64,000 bases of DNA from Pyrrhoderma lamaoense (lineage: Eukaryota > Basidiomycota > Agaricomycetes > Hymenochaetales > Hymenochaetaceae). The stretch covers positions 1 through 64,000 of the forward strand of contig NBAZ01000024.1 of the NCBI GenBank assembly GCA_002794735.1, in the 5' to 3' direction. Position numbers and translations under genes: made by a program. Numbering within the stretch: the first letter of the stretch is position 1; every line of letters begins with the position of its first letter. This document shows, one piece after another, positions 25,236 to 38,761 of the stretch. The notes under the pieces were generated by a model. That model made no database searches and had not been told where the DNA came from. It saw nothing but the letters and a program-made list of their open reading frames with translations.

Positions 25236-26888
25236 ATGTCTGATTTTACAGATGTCAGCCCTTTTGCTCAGCGCAAGCAGATGCAAGAGATATTTTTCAA
25301 TAAATGTTTCCAAGTGTCAACTGCGACTCTACTGGTATACGATACAAGTATGTACTGTTTTTCTTTTGATTGTGAGAAATATAACTTTCTTTAGTAACAA
25401 CACTAGACATGGAGGCAAGTAGTTTACTCTATAGACTTGCTTTTAAATACGGTTAATAAGGTCTGTAAGTACATAGGCTCAGTATTTCTGGGTGATTATA
25501 CCGTTTTTACTTGTTATCAGTTACTATACACATCAATCAATTTTATTCAGGGAAGAAAACCGCGGCGAATCGTTGACTATTTATTCTTCTTGGTATGAAT
25601 TGATTAACACTAACTATGATGCTTCAGACTGTATCTGATGCTGTATAATACAGAATCGATACATTGGTCTTTTTGGGGTATTGGTGATAATACCATGTAC
25701 GTCATTCTTGAAAACTCGCGCCGTCTGAAGGCCCTGACTAGAGTATCTTAGACACATCATTGAATGCTACTACTTTACTGTATGTCACAAGCTAACATTC
25801 ATACAAAGCTAACAATGCCTTAGATGTGAAATAGTTTCACATTTGTTGAAAAAGAAACTAGCTGACCCGTGTCTAATAACTATTGAAAAAAGGCCAGTCG
25901 GTCTCTTGGGCATATAACTTGGCGAGTAAGTCCTATATTAATCTCAGGTCATACATATCTTAGTTGGTTATAAAAGATTGGGCAACTGTCATAATCGTTG
26001 ACTGTAAGCTTGCTAAGCTCTAAGATGTCCTTGATGTTATCACAATACTGATAGATCTAAATAGTTATACTAGTTGTCAGAGTAGCTGCGCTTTATGGCA
26101 ATAGTAAGTAGATTAAGGATGATCTTCATACATCTTTTCACCTCTAAGATGATATATACAAGCGAAATATCTTTTTTGGACTCTGGTTTTATGTCTCATA
26201 GGAGAGGCGATCGCGAAGTTTATTTTCTATGTGAAACTGGGGAAATACTTTCCGGTAAATTGAGTCGCTGAGACATCCAAAGCTTCATACGAGCTGAATT
26301 TCTGCTGATGTAGCCAGAGCTACATCACTCAACGAAAGCTATCGTGTCTGTATTCAGATATACGAGAACAACGAAGTATCGACAGTTATGAAACTTGCTA
26401 TGACTGACTGGTGTGTCATGATTCTGATGACGAACTTGAAAACATTAATGTCTTCTTTACAGGATTCTTCCGATGACATTTGGCTCCGTCCTTATGATCC
26501 TTGCACTCTATAAAGCTTTTGTATACCGGAGTTTAAATGAGGATGGTAAAATTTCGTATCTCTTGAAGATCTTGATCGAGGATCAGATTATCTACTTCAT
26601 TGGGTAAGTCTTTGACAGTAGTTTTTTTGGGGGCTTACTCACACGGACTACGGAAGCATCATATCGTGTTGCGTCTTGAATATACTTTTTTACAAGGTTC
26701 AAATAGATTCCTGGAATGATTTTTCTGTAGCCGTTCTCAATGATCTGGGTAACCCAGCATTTCTTCGCTTGTTGGGAAGTAGGATGCTATTTAACTTAAA
26801 GAAGGCTGGGGGACAGGTCATTTCAGGAAGTGACAACAAAAAAGATTTGCATACTGATCAAACCTTGAGTGACATACAATTTTCGTAG
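25236..26888 (+). CDS. DUF6533-domain multi-pass membrane protein
   Basis: Exon 1 starts at 25236: MSDFTDVSPFAQRKQMQE, then KCFQVSTATLLVYDT, which continues over an intron to ITTLDMEV. GRKPRRIVDYLFFL joins NRYIGLFGVLVIIP, giving the DUF6533 pattern of YD...LD.E...W/R...FFLNRY. Later exons include GEAIAKFIFYVKLGKYFP (about 26.21-26.26 kb), ILPMTFGSVLMILALYKAF and LLKILIEDQIIYFIG (26.46-26.60 kb). The last exon has NPAFLRLLGSRMLFNLKKAG and ends at 26888. Proteins of this family are seven-helix-like membrane proteins of unknown function, abundant in Agaricomycetes. The exons between 25.75 and 26.2 kb are not resolved. One intron (about 25425-25460) would be very short and use a GC donor, so it needs transcript support. 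Confidence 0.75.
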
Positions 26889-27599
26889 GTTTGGTAGACT
26901 GTTATTTGTACAGATTTATGCAGCAGTTCAATTGTTCGGAATATACCGCCTTTACGTACTTGGAGATGAAAGAAAAGCTATCTTTATATATCTTCACGGA
27001 TCAAAGAGAGCCCATATACGATTGTGAGGGCCCCCCTTTTTCTTAAAAGATTTGTATCATGATGCATTCCAGCATCATGGCTGCTTTTTCGAATCCCCAG
27101 GGCTAGTTCTGTGCCTGCGAGATCAGAGTGGACATTGAAGGAAGTGAAACATTGATATGAGATCAACAAGGTCCTCATCAAAAATAAATACTATTAGAAG
27201 ACGAAAAATAACTCCTATTTCGTCACATTGCTCGATTGTTAAAGTCCCCACTTTCATTTTTATAGTAGCAAAACACCATAAATAAAACTTTAACTGTGCA
27301 TATGCTCGTATACTCGTACTTTTGAGCTCAAGTCAGGATTTACTGCTTCCATCACCATTGCTCTTGCTGTATCTCACGAAGGTGGTACATGCACATCGTA
27401 CATCTACTTTTGTCTTCGAAGGAAGAAAAAATGCCAATATCAAGATATTTCAATTTTGTAAGTGAAGCTTGATCATGTGATTGATTCTAATTACGTTATA
27501 TTATGTAATGATACATTCTTACAACTACGGTTGTATTTTCCTTGTCTTCTGTCTGGTATGTGATTGATTGAATAAAGTAAAACAATCATGCGCAGTCTA
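26889..27599. other. Intergenic region upstream of the Zn2Cys6 regulator
   Basis: Contains no recognisable gene. A TTCGAATCC-like string near 27085 is not part of a tRNA fold. Confidence 0.5.
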
Positions 27600-30500
27600 A
27601 TGACTGACTTCCGCAGGGCACGAGAGAAGGAGTCACTAGAGACCCGGCGCTCTCGAGGGGAGGTGTCATGCGCAGAGTGTCGTCGGTGAGTCTGGTCTAT
27701 ATTCACCAAGTTCTCATAACACTCATAACACTCGATTTGAAAGTTTAAAATTGAAATGCGACAGATCTGTATGTATTCCGTTACCCTGAACTACACTGCT
27801 GTGTACCGACGTCCGAGTAGATTCCGTGCGACACATGTGTCCGTAGGGGTTGTGCGTCCATTTGTCCTAATAGTACGTGTCTAAATGCGGACCATGACGA
27901 TAGTACTTACATATCTAAAGAAACACTCTCAACTGGTCAGGGGACGCGGTAGGGACAATATGATGTGGCTATTTTATTTCTACTATATAACTTACCTTTT
28001 CATAGGTTTATCATGTCGGATACAAAAACCCTTCATCACAAGTTATCAGAGATGAGTAAGCGCATACGAAAACTTGAAGACGCACTTCAAATTGCGCACT
28101 CAGCGATAAATACCGGGAACCACCCATTACTTTCCAAGGAACTGCTTAAGATAAAAAATGGAGAAACAGAGCCAATGAGCTTACAGTCCGATGTTGCCAA
28201 TGAAGCTACGGAAGATTGGGACAATGTACTTAACTCCTATGGCTCGTTAACACTGTCTGATAGAGGGACGGAGGAATACGTGGCAGGGGCTAATGTAAGC
28301 TTGACTCTATTTTTACGAATGGTACCAATCAAATAATAGCTTATTATATCAGGAGCTTCTAGTAGTAAGTTGATCGTACTGTATATTCTTATCCTGTCTC
28401 AACTATTCCCGATAACTAGTCAATGCCAGTGAACTCGGCTTCCGATAAAAGAGAGACGTTTCGTGTTCCGACGGAACTGTCTCGTCTTAGCCGTATGTTT
28501 CCATATACACCGCTAAATCTTCCTGTGAACGAATTACAGACGTTGATCGAATCCAATTTACCTTCGTATGAGCGGGCACTGGTTCTCATTGAATCCTATC
28601 TAGAAAATCTATCTTGGTTTTTTCGTAGTGTTGATCGCGAACAAATTATGGAAGATCTTATCCAGCGATATATCTTCGTAAAGATGATAATAATATCGAT
28701 GGCCATGCGGATCCTCATACACTTGCGTTGATACTTGCAGTTTTCGCATGTGGTGCCGTTACGGATCCAAGTCTTGAGCCGAGGAACGAGGAAGCAGAAA
28801 CTTACTACCATCTCACCCGGGCTGCATTAGGACTCAAGTCCGTGCTTGATGGTGTAAGCTTACTTAGTATCCAAGCAATCTCACTGATCGGCATGTATGA
28901 TCTTTGTACAACAACTCGTGTTACTCCTGAAACCGCTTGGAAATCTATAAGTTTTAGTTGCTCTCTTGCTGCAAGTGTGAGTTACACTACTAAATAACTT
29001 GTAATGATACATTAACACATAGCTGTGTACATAGATCGGATTACGTACGCAATATTTATCACATGGAATAATTACTAATATTGACTTAGCTTATCAGATC
29101 GTGATCCTGCACGATTTAATTTGCCGCCTAAACTCGTACAGCGAAGAAGACAAGTGTTCTGGGAATTATATACATGCGATGTTTGGAAAGTATGCATTCA
29201 TTGTTTAAAATGAAAGAGCTAAGCTAATAACTACATTTCACTTTACTTTAGAGTCTCGGTTCGGGTAGACCAGTGACATTCCACCATTCTGTAGTTGATT
29301 GTCAACTTCCAGAGGATAAAGACGCCACCTTTGATGGTCAACATGTCACAGTTCCTGGACGTGAGTAATATTTATTAGATATGGCCTTCCTGTCAACTTA
29401 CCTTACTTACATTGCGAAGTCTGGCATGTGAAATATCTTTACGTTAGAGATATAATGGCTGAATTCATAGAGAGGCTTGGTTCAGCCCGGTTACTAAAGT
29501 ATTCTAAAGTCCTGGAATTAGATAAGAAAATTCGAGACTTCAATCCACAGGGGTGGGAAAAACGACCTCCTCCGTCAAGCACAAGAATATTTGATATACT
29601 AGAATGTCTCCTTTTGAGTTATATGAAGGACACCAGTATGTGCATCTTGACGTCTTTCAATTTTCTGCAATAACGAAGAATTTCTTCGTTTTTTAAGCTA
29701 TAGTTTTGTTACATCGAAACTTCTTTGCTCGCGCAATGATCGAGAACCCTATGAACCCACTCCAGACTTCCTTCGCCCCATCCTATAGTGCTGCATATGA
29801 TAGTGCATCTAACCTCATTCGTTTAGTTCTCGAACATTTCAGCAATCATTCAACGCTAATATCTCGTGTTTGGCCATTCTGGGAACATACGATATTGTCG
29901 AGTGTTGTTGTTGGTTCTGTCGCAGCTAATAGTCGTGATTCCGAACTAAAAACTCGTGCCTACAACGAATCCGTTGAGATATTGTCACTTATGTCAAAAA
30001 TAACTTCCGAACCTATTGTCGGGGCTGGACTGGTTTGTACATTCTTTCATATACAGAGAAATAATATAGTAATTGCTACTATATTTTTACAGACAATCCT
30101 TTTACAGCTCCATGAAAAGGCAAAAAATGAGCTCTATCCGGAGCAATGTACGAAATCGACCACAATAAATGCGCATGAATCACTATTTTGTACGACCCCT
30201 CGTTCAACTATACAGCAGCCGAATAATCTGCATAAACAACAATTACCATCAGAGCCATCATTACAAGTATCTCCCGAAGTCATCTTCGCAACCTATACTT
30301 CATGCTCTGATATTGTCGAGTTTACAACATTTTTCAGAAAGAGCAGGAGAGACAATACACAAAACGATACTGTCTCCTCTCAAAATTGCAGTAGCCCCTG
30401 TGCTCAGCCTTCTTCTGACTCAAACTTGGATCAGTCCAGGGAACAGTCTCAAATAACTGAGAATATAATTGAGAATCCCAGCCCTTTTTCTCCAGGAAGT

Positions 30501-31001
30501 TCAGACTTCAGCACCTTTCACGGATCCCTAGAAGGACTGCACGGTTCTCAACTCAATGGCGTAGATGGCTCATTTCATCATGACAGTGCAACTTCAAGTA
30601 GTGATTGGGGCTTGCAAGAACCAGATGTGAATGTCCAAGCCGTTGGAGAGGCACCTTCAATGATGAATTCCTCTATGATGTCGACCGATGAACCTCAAAG
30701 CAGTACTTCTTTTTATCAATACGACGATAATCAATTAAATCATCAGTATTTTTCGTCCCGAGATGACTCAATCCATATGACATCACCATCACATTCTCAG
30801 CAAATGCCTGGATGGGGGATCAACCCACCCGTCGCAATTCCCTCATATGCTGACTCAAATCCTATGTACAACGCCGATTTTGACGTCAGCTTCGATATCC
30901 GTGCCGCTGTTGGTCGAAGCACGGGAGGCTCTCCGCCCCTCTTGCTGCAAGATATCGAAGCATGGGCTGCTACACTTCAGCTTCCTCATAACTACTCATA
31001 G
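27600..31001 (+). CDS. Zn2Cys6 transcription factor with fungal-specific regulatory domain
   Basis: Start at 27600 (MTDFRRAREKESLETRRS). Splicing three small introns gives a complete binuclear zinc cluster: SCAECRR, then LKLKCDRS, then IPCDTCVRRGCASICPN. After it come TLSTGQGTRF and a coiled coil (LHHKLSEMSKRIRKLEDAL), as expected for dimeric DNA binding. The middle homology region has PTELSRLSRMFPYTPLNLPV, LPSYERALVLIESYLENLSW, LALILAVFACGA, RRRQVFWELYTCDVWKSLG and GSGRPVTFHHSVVDCQLP. The C-terminal exon 29706-31001 begins in helical sequence and turns into a long Ser/Gln/Asn-rich tail, a probable activation region. One base is missing at 28662-28663 (CC) between EDLIP and AIYLRKDD. Targets are unknown; no neighbouring cluster suggests a pathway. 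Confidence 0.85.
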
Positions 31002-32397
31002 ACCTTACAAGAGAATTAGTATTATAATAATCTATCCTATCATCAATTAATTTCGATGTAGTACCAGCCTTGCATACTCTAATCCCCCAAGACTTAAAGA
31101 AATCTACTGTGAAAATTTATTTTGCCAAATTATACAATTCACTTTTCAGATATATCCTATTATTTTATTCGTGTAAGACTTGAATGAAAACGATGATTGT
31201 CAACTAAAACTGTGGACATGCGTGAAACTTCATTATGTAATTTACAGTATTGAATAAGTACAAGCTGACTACCATACAGGAATCTCTACCATATCTATAG
31301 CAACTTGAATCCAGTCAAATCACATTGTTGTCAGCTATGTCTCGTACCGCATATAGTCACTACTAGTAATCTATCTGACTGTGATCCGGTACCGGGGTCG
31401 AATTTCTCTACGACCCGAACATGTTTTGTTAATAAATATTACATGAAACAATAATTGACGATTAGCTATCGTCACAACGATGTGCTTCGCTTAACTGTTG
31501 ACGACGAGACAATTATCGTTCCTTGGAGAACAAGCTCCCAGGTCAGGTCTGGAGAGGCGTGTCTGATCTTATTCTCAACAGTGCATGGGGTATCCAACTC
31601 AGCAGTAATTGAGGTTACCGGTTCCAGCGGCTAGTGTGTAAGCTCCATTGGGTATATGGTGATCTATCGTAACACGTGACGTTGGATTGGTTTAGTATGT
31701 TTTTTAACTTTTATACCAAAGACTTTTTCAGATCTATTCTCACAGATCCTTCTGTCAAAGATATCGATCCAGGCCACTTACTGATTAATCCCAGAAAACA
31801 ATGTACCTAATACATATAAATATATCTTCATAGTAGACTCAACTCTATCCAAAATCAAGAAACGTAAACCTTTGAGACAACTATATGCATCAGACATTGC
31901 ACGAATTCGCATTAAGAAGGTGCTTCATCCTTTCCTGTATTTATTATCGTGATGCCGGAAAACTTGATAAGCTGCTGGATATGAGTATATTACAGAGGTG
32001 GTCTCAGAGCAAACACTGCACACCACTATCTTGCGGCCTGACTTACCAGGAAAATCATTTGACTTTGCTCGTGATTACACTATACAACTAAAGCTGGATA
32101 ACCTCTACAGCACGTTTATATCATCATCACACTTCCTCTCTAAAAACACTGCATTTCCATTTCTTTCTGCGATACGTATAAACACTTCCATCCCAGATTA
32201 AACTTGTAGACCATTAACGCATGTATGCTCTTATAGTCATTGACACTATCAAGTATCTTTTCTGATAAATTCACAAGTATGTACACAAATCCTAAGTTGT
32301 GATTTAAAATATGATATTCGCTCAAGCTCTATTCAACACACATTCTGTGCATCACAGGAGTACTTTCTACTGGTTAAACTATCAACTATTTTTATTA
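31002..32397. other. Intergenic region, no supported gene
   Basis: Short frames at 31885-32201 and 32140-32325 have no recognisable character. Confidence 0.45.
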
Positions 32398-33516
32398 CTA
32401 GCTCCTATCTTCGTTAGGGGTTTTGTTTGTTGGAGTTTTAGGGATGTATTTCTTGAATTCGAGTTTACTTTCAGAACACATGAAAGGTATATCCACCGGG
32501 TTAGCTTGATACTTCGCCACAAGCTCCTCGACATTGCAATCAGGTGTGCTATCCATTTCTTGCTTGAATTTCTTTAGCCAAGTTTCTATCACTTTGACGT
32601 TTTCTTTGCGGATGTTGGGCCAGACGGAACTAGGTACTCCACAATGTCTTCAGGAGGAAGGAGCTCAAGATCGGGCCCTTCAAATATCACACCAAGAATC
32701 TCAATATACGTATCAGGAGTATCCGATGAAAGGATGGTTATTAGCAAGCATTAAGAGATGTAACTTTAAAACAATCACCCTCATCCCACAAATCCATATA
32801 TTGCCCAATCGTTCTTAGACCACGACATGGAAATTTTAGAGGACAGTATCCTCCAGCACTCCAATAATCACGTTCTGGGTATCACTTACACCGATGTTTG
32901 ACCATATGCTCAAGATCAATGATACGGTACCCTTTTGGTCCACGGACAACGTTCTTCTCCTCGAAAGCATCATGACACAATTCAAGCATATGTATCTTTA
33001 AAAGTCCATTCAGAATTTCCATTCTAGGTAGTGTATGTACATATACATTAGTATTTCTCAGAAGCTGATAGAATATGCATACTTTTTCTTTAACTTCAAC
33101 AAGAATAAGTCTCCAACTGATTTCCCGCAGTCCTCAAGTATAAGGCATGCAATCTCGCTGGGTTTTGTTTGCCTCTTAATCGGAGTAGACCCTTCAACAT
33201 AGTTATAGCAACGAGGGATAACAGTGCCTTGTAAATCTTCCAAGGCAAAATAGTTGTTCACTTCTTTCCACAAGCCGAGCTTAGCCATATCATTTCCAAA
33301 AGAAACCTTTGCTATGACTGGAGTGCCATCCAATGTACCCCTATAGACTGTGGCACGCGAGTTCTGCAATATTTCCTTGAGGACAAGCTATTGAGTCAGA
33401 TCTGGTGTGAAACCACTGATCTTACTGTTAGCAACGCATGGGTTGATGAAATCGACATAGCAGTTTTTGTCAACAAGAATGCGAATATTAGCAACTATAG
33501 TGGTGCTTGATGCCAT
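32398..33516 (-). pseudogene. Kinase-like family copy 1, dead
   Basis: Starts at 33516 (MASSTTIVANIRILVDKNC) and follows the family: ATVYRGTLDGTPVIAKV (beta-3 Lys), CLILEDCGKS, then exon 2 with YRIIDLEH and the conserved tail MDSTPDCNVEELVAKYQ ending at 32398. It is inactivated by a TAG in place of Glu in the DLTQ-LVLKE region (about 33388) and a TGA where relatives have Trp (about 32890). The catalytic loop reads CHDAFEEKNVV, so the catalytic Asp of HxD is replaced by Ala. One base is also missing at 32600-32603. It is the most divergent copy and stands apart from the main cluster. Confidence 0.75.
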
Positions 33517-33775
33517 TCTCTGTCACCCCACGTGTTCGTGCGTTGGAGATTAAGATGGATTGCCTTTGTTTCTAATTGAATAAAACACCCTTTTGAGTTT
33601 CCCCCGGTCGGAGGTGTGAGGCGTCAGTGGCTGTGATAGTCTATAAGCAAGTTATCACTATCGGATTGAGAGTACAAATAGAAGTTAGTCGAGAAAACTT
33701 AGGTTCTCCTGAGTTCCTTCAATACAAGAAAATACAATTGACTACGAAAGTTACGTAATTGCCCAGAAAAAAAGT

Positions 33776-36686
33776 ATGCGGAGCATTAATTAGTAAGTAT
33801 ACCCAATTCGCTGCGAACCGTGGAGACCATCAGCAAATAGTGACTAGTACACTAGAAAAGGTTGAAAGAGAAATACAACGAGAACAAGAGGGATTCTTCA
33901 GAATTGCGATTTGTGGCCTGACAAACGCGGGGTACGTATACAAGCTTAGAGTACACAGGAACGTAATTGAAGATTTAGTAACATTTACGTAGAAAATCTA
34001 TGTTTCTATCAGCTCTCATCGGTCAGAGTGTTCTCCCCTCCGAAGGCAAGTTTATTTACAATCCTATACTAATTTTGTACTTCATCTTATTTCATAGAAA
34101 TGCCGGCGACTGCTTGGCCATGTCGTATTCGTCATGTTATAAACGAGAGTCCTCGCTTAACGATTACGCCCCCGGCTTTGCAAATGTTCACTAAGCTCCA
34201 CAGTTCATTACGCATGAAACTTGATTTCGTGGAGAAACGTAACTACTGTATGACCAATTGTGTATTTGATGTGTTCATAGTATGACCTGTCTGTTACACA
34301 GGGGGACTCAAGGATTCTTTTACGACAAAGAGTAAGGAAGAAAGTCTTTGGTACGACCTCCATCCAGGGGTCAAGAACATGTGGAATATGATCAAAGGAG
34401 CAAAGTATAAGCTGAGAACGGTTGCAGAAGAAGAAATATCAATTGTACAGTTGGTATGTCTGCTTGCACTCTCTAGCTTACTACTATGGTGATTAATGCT
34501 ATATCAGCTGGGTGAAATCAATGTTTTAGCTCGTTTGGGACATTTGTTTTCTCCTCAGGACTTGGAAATTCACGGTGACAACTGGCCCGTCTTAGAAGTT
34601 ACCTTTCAGTCTCTTGTAGGAAAGCCTATTGGAGGAAATTTTGAGGTGATGTTTCTAGTCAGCGAAGAAAAATGCATAGTTGCTGAGATTTATATCTTAA
34701 GCTATTCGATGTTCCAGTGAGTAGAAATCTAATAAGCTACGTAGATTTGACCTCACTCTTAGCTTAGGGTATCGGGGAGCTTGAAGTAAAAGTGAGTGGG
34801 CTTATTATAGTGCTATTGAAGTATACCTGACGCTTTATAGGACCTTTTCTATAAAGACCTTATAAGCTATATTCGTAAAGATGTTTACGCAACTATACCC
34901 ATAATATCTTTACCTTTGTTTGCTTCACAACGGCTTTCTATCGAGCTTCTCAAGGATATACTAGGTATCGGATACGAACCTCCTTTTATTATATGTTCTC
35001 ACTGTGACTTGGTATGTTTATATATAGTTACACTAAATACTAAATTTGAACCCATCAATTTGAACCCATCATCTAGATTAGAAATAAAGAGAATGTTGAT
35101 TCTCTAGCCTCTCAAGCTTGGAGAGCATTTAGTGGTCGGTCTGTACCCGATGATCGATGCGTAAAATGCTCAACTTTAATTGGATTTGGGGCCCAAAAGC
35201 TGAAAAAGTGTCCTTAACACAAAAGCCAGAATTTGAGGATATATATGGCATGGATGAATCTCGACCTGAATTTGAGGTCTGTACTCGAACTTTCACAAAG
35301 CAATCTCTATGATATAATCTAACATACCAATTTATAATCTATTTTAGTGTTCTTTCAACATTCTTGGACAATCGAGGGCAAATAGGAACTACGTTGGAAT
35401 GACACATGAAGATTGGTTGGAAGCTATAGAAGAGCAACTCCTTAAGAGTGGAATAACCGACACAGTTGACCGATTTACTCGTGTCTTAATGCTTAATGCC
35501 CAAACAGAGTCCATTCAACAGGGTTTGAAGGTCATATATGTATCGCTTATTAAACTAGCTTCAGACTTAAAGTATGTCATAGTGTCACTTATTCCTGCTA
35601 TTCTTTTTTATCTCTTATCTCAATAGGTCAGGTTTGGAGCACTTGGGTCGGAGTGCTGAGGAGTGTATTCTATACAAGAATGCATTAGACAAAGCTCAAA
35701 TTGAAATTAAACAAGTAGAGTCCAGGTGGATAAGGAGCTTTGATCAGACAATAGTAGATATCGGGGAGGAAATAAAGAAGGAACAAAATAGTTATAAAGG
35801 AGATCTTTGGGAAAAACTCCATAGATGTTATGATGATGAAATTTCGGATTTCAAGAATAAAAATAGTGATGTAGTAATTTTCAACATATCCTTTTTATCA
35901 ATAATTCTCTTGACCAGTTTCTATTTCTGTCTTTATACAGGCTCTCAAGATAGACGAGGAAAAAACTATATTCTACGATGGGGAGTCGTGTAACAGATTT
36001 CTTGAGCAATATGGAGCAAAGGTCCTTCACATATTGGATGCTAAAAGGGACTTACTCTGCCAAACAGTTATCACGCGTGTTACCGGGAAGATAGAGGGTC
36101 ATATCAATAGCCTCGACGGTGATCTTGGTAGACGTGGTGACAGTTCGTGGACAGGGAGGATAATTGAGTTGGCCCGGACGAGGATGTTTATCTTGAGATC
36201 TGAAGCCGATCTCACAACGCTTTCTGGTATGGAGGAAAGGTTGCGTGGAATAACGTCTAGCTCATATGAAAGACATGTGACAAATCTTGGACGCTGGCCA
36301 TGCCCGGATGAAGTACGTTTCCAGATTCTACAAGTAGACTTATTCTAAGTGTCTAGCTTTAGAGGACGAGCTTTATCATAGGAAATGCCAAACTAGTCGA
36401 TAGAATAATGAGACGGGTTGTTTATCCTTTTCTCGAGGAAATGGAGAGGAAAGAAACTCCCATAGTTGAAGATCTTTTGAATACATGTAAAGATCAAGTC
36501 AAGGACGTACTACGAGATATGTTGAATAACGAAAGGCAGAATTGCGAAAAACGATTATTGGAAAAAGGAGACCCCCCAGTAGAAGTTATCAAAACTATTG
36601 CTACTTCTTACGTGAACATCATTTCAATCACGCTGACTGTGAACGAGTTAAAGTCGAAACTTGAAAATGTCAAGACAGACTCCTAA
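33776..36686 (+). CDS. Dynamin-like large GTPase
   Basis: A helix (QQIVTSTLEKVEREIQREQE) precedes the G domain. Joining exons gives FRIAICGLTNAGKSMFLSAL (P-loop, GxxxxGKS), IGQSVLPSE, ATAWPCRIRHVINESPRLT (switch 1 region), NFE joined to LFDVPG (DxxG-like G3), ATIPIISLP and PFIICSHCDL (near the G4 position). The C-terminal two thirds are helical: WLEAIEEQLLKSG, AQIEIKQVESRWIRSFDQT, WTGRIIELARTRMFILRSEA, and an end in NELKSKLENVKTDS. At least eight introns are present; one (34046-34097) appears to use a GC donor. One base is missing in the A run at 35203-35207. Relatives are membrane-remodelling or stress GTPases of basidiomycetes without known role. The first exon is uncertain; ATG at 33776 is the best nearby candidate but its splice phase is unresolved. 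Confidence 0.75.
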
Positions 36687-37688
36687 GGATCTCGCCATGT
36701 ATCGTTTACTGACTGCATCTTTTCGTGTACGAATTGTTGCGGTGTTTTACGCAGATGATGATTTCGTTCTTTTATCCTGCTCCTGGTTATGTTCTCTAAA
36801 ATTTGTACACACCTTTCCCCAGATATAAGCGAGTATGTACTTGTACGTGTATCAACATTAATAATCTTCTATGCTCAAAAGAGCAAAGCTCGTCTAGCTA
36901 TATCAATCAGGCGAAATATGAACTTGATGTTGTCCCTGTGAGAACTATAGATAATTCGTAGATTTATGCGCGTATTTGTCCGGTATGAAAAGCCCTCGTC
37001 CGCCCCATAAGTATTATAAACTATCTGAGTCAAAGTGGTTTCGTTATAAGCTCATCATAGACAGCAAAAAGAGAGAAAAAAATCAACAAGCTAAGGATCA
37101 ATCGTTTGTTTATGTCAATTAAAATTGTTCTAGTCATATACGAAGCGAGTGGGTTCTTTGAATTTTCATATCCAACCGTGATAGCTTTGTATATATGTAT
37201 TATTGCACTGCTACTCATTCGATATATAGACTAGGAAGATAACATAGTGTAAGTAGAAGACGAACCACACGACAAGACTAGATTATAACGAGTAACAGCA
37301 TAACGAGTAACAGCATAAAGCTTATCTTGGACTTGTACAAAGCGATATTTTAAAGAGAGAAGTTCAGCCGTTCAACCTAAATTACACTTGACCGTTGTTA
37401 TACTATACAAGATACTAGATAAAGCAACCGTCTACTAAAACGTAAGAAATGTATGTCATGTCACAAAGGCCGTCAAATGATGGGTATAAACAAGGAGACA
37501 TCTAACAAAATATGAGCCATAAGTGGAATACACGATTAATGACAATAACCGCCAGTATTTCAGAACAACAGATGACTATGCCCCATCCCAGATATAACTA
37601 AGTGCTTGTGATCAAGCACTATGTGGGACACTCTACGCAGGTCATTCCCGGGTGGGGTATGCCTAGCTATAACCTCCCCATCTTCATG
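36687..37688. other. Intergenic region, no supported gene
   Basis: Contains a short direct repeat near 37285-37315 (ACGAGTAACAGCATA twice). No gene seen. Confidence 0.45.
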
Positions 37689-37895
37689 TCACTCAGCCAT
37701 GACATCAACGGATTTTGACATGCGACCGATGTCCACCAGAAGAGTCACCGCGTATCGGATCTTGATGGCGTCTGTCCGTAAGTTCATGTATTCCAGCCAA
37801 GCGATGAGCGCCGTGTCTACTGCAACGAGAAGTATAGAAAGAACTCCATCATCGATAGATTCCAATAGAATCGGGGAAAGAGGTGCTAGTACTTG
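37689..37895 (-). CDS. Possible coding exon, hypothetical
   Basis: A 68-residue open frame on the minus strand (LAPLSPILLESIDDGVLSI, LLVAVDTALIAWLEYMN, IRYAVTLLVDIGRM) has the look of a helical protein segment. It lies about 230 bases downstream of the small gene at 38.1-38.6 kb and may be its last exon or belong to another gene. The inverted copy of that gene at 56 kb does not show it. Confidence 0.3.
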   Translation of the reverse strand, partial: QVLAPLSPILLESIDDGVLSILLVAVDTALIAWLEYMNLRTDAIKIRYAVTLLVDIGRMSKSVDVMAE

Positions 37896-38126
37896 TTAGC
37901 CCTGCGTATTTGTAGGTTTTTTGTGAAGTGAAAACACTATCTTGCTTGATTTGAATATCAACTTAGATATCAACTCGTCCACTCGGTACTTGAGACATGT
38001 GTTCAACCAGTGTCCCGTACTTATGCTGGTCTGGTACCTAAAAGGCAGGCATGTCACATCGCAGCCCGACGGGGCTAGAGTTGGTAGTCGACTCGTGAAG
38101 AGAAGATAGTGGGATTATGCATCAGA

Positions 38127-38577
38127 TTAGAAGGTCGAGTATGGTTCAGGGAACTGGTCGATTGGAAATGAATTCATGGCAATGTCACCAAGCCTCTGAC
38201 GATGTTCTTCTGACCTCGATTCAGCCGAAGAGCTTGATAAAGATCTCTGGGTGACAACAGATACATAAGGGGGGATTGAGTCCAAATGAGCACCATCTGG
38301 CTGCGATGCAACTGGTAGAGATATGTTAGTACAACTTGTCGACGATCAGAAGACAGAACAGCGTACGACGTAGAAGAGCATTCCGCCTTTCTTCACCCCT
38401 ATTTATTGCATGAGTATTATTCAATTCGAGGTTCACTGTGTCAAGCAACTCCGATGCCGAGATATCGGTGATGCCTAGCTTCAGTAATGCGGAAGCAAGG
38501 GCGTCGACTGGGACAAGAACGAGTTCAGGTGTTGGAAGTGGTGGGTACAGGCTGGATGAAGATGCAGGTAGATCCAT
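38127..38577 (-). CDS. Hypothetical small protein, duplicated in the inverted arm
   Basis: Starts at 38577 with MDLPASSSSLYPPLPTPELV and continues VDALASALLKLGITDISASE to FCLLIVDKLY. A further open stretch (QPDGAHLDSIPPYVSVVTQR to FPEPYSTF, stop at 38127) is preserved in the copy at 56 kb, so both parts are probably coding. I could not find a normal-length intron linking them. No domain recognised. The high conservation between arms could reflect recent duplication and not selection. Confidence 0.45.
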
Positions 38578-38761
38578 GGTTGAGTGATTAAAGAGTCTAT
38601 TGCTAGATGTTGGCTAGCGTAGCAAGCAGTCTAGGAGACAGAGTCACTGAGAGTCACTGAGACTTGGCGGACAATCGAGCACGCGAGTGCTTGGCACTGC
38701 AGTCCTAAACAGGTAATTTGTTCCGTCTTCAACTACTGTTAGTTGGTGTGCACAGTTCATA

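Noticed and set aside
27075..27105. TTCGAATCCCC string like a tRNA T-loop
   Set aside because: No acceptor stem, D-loop or anticodon arm can be placed around it.
37621..37899. 92-residue plus-strand frame
   Set aside because: The opposite strand gives a more protein-like helical frame over the same bases, reported instead at low confidence.
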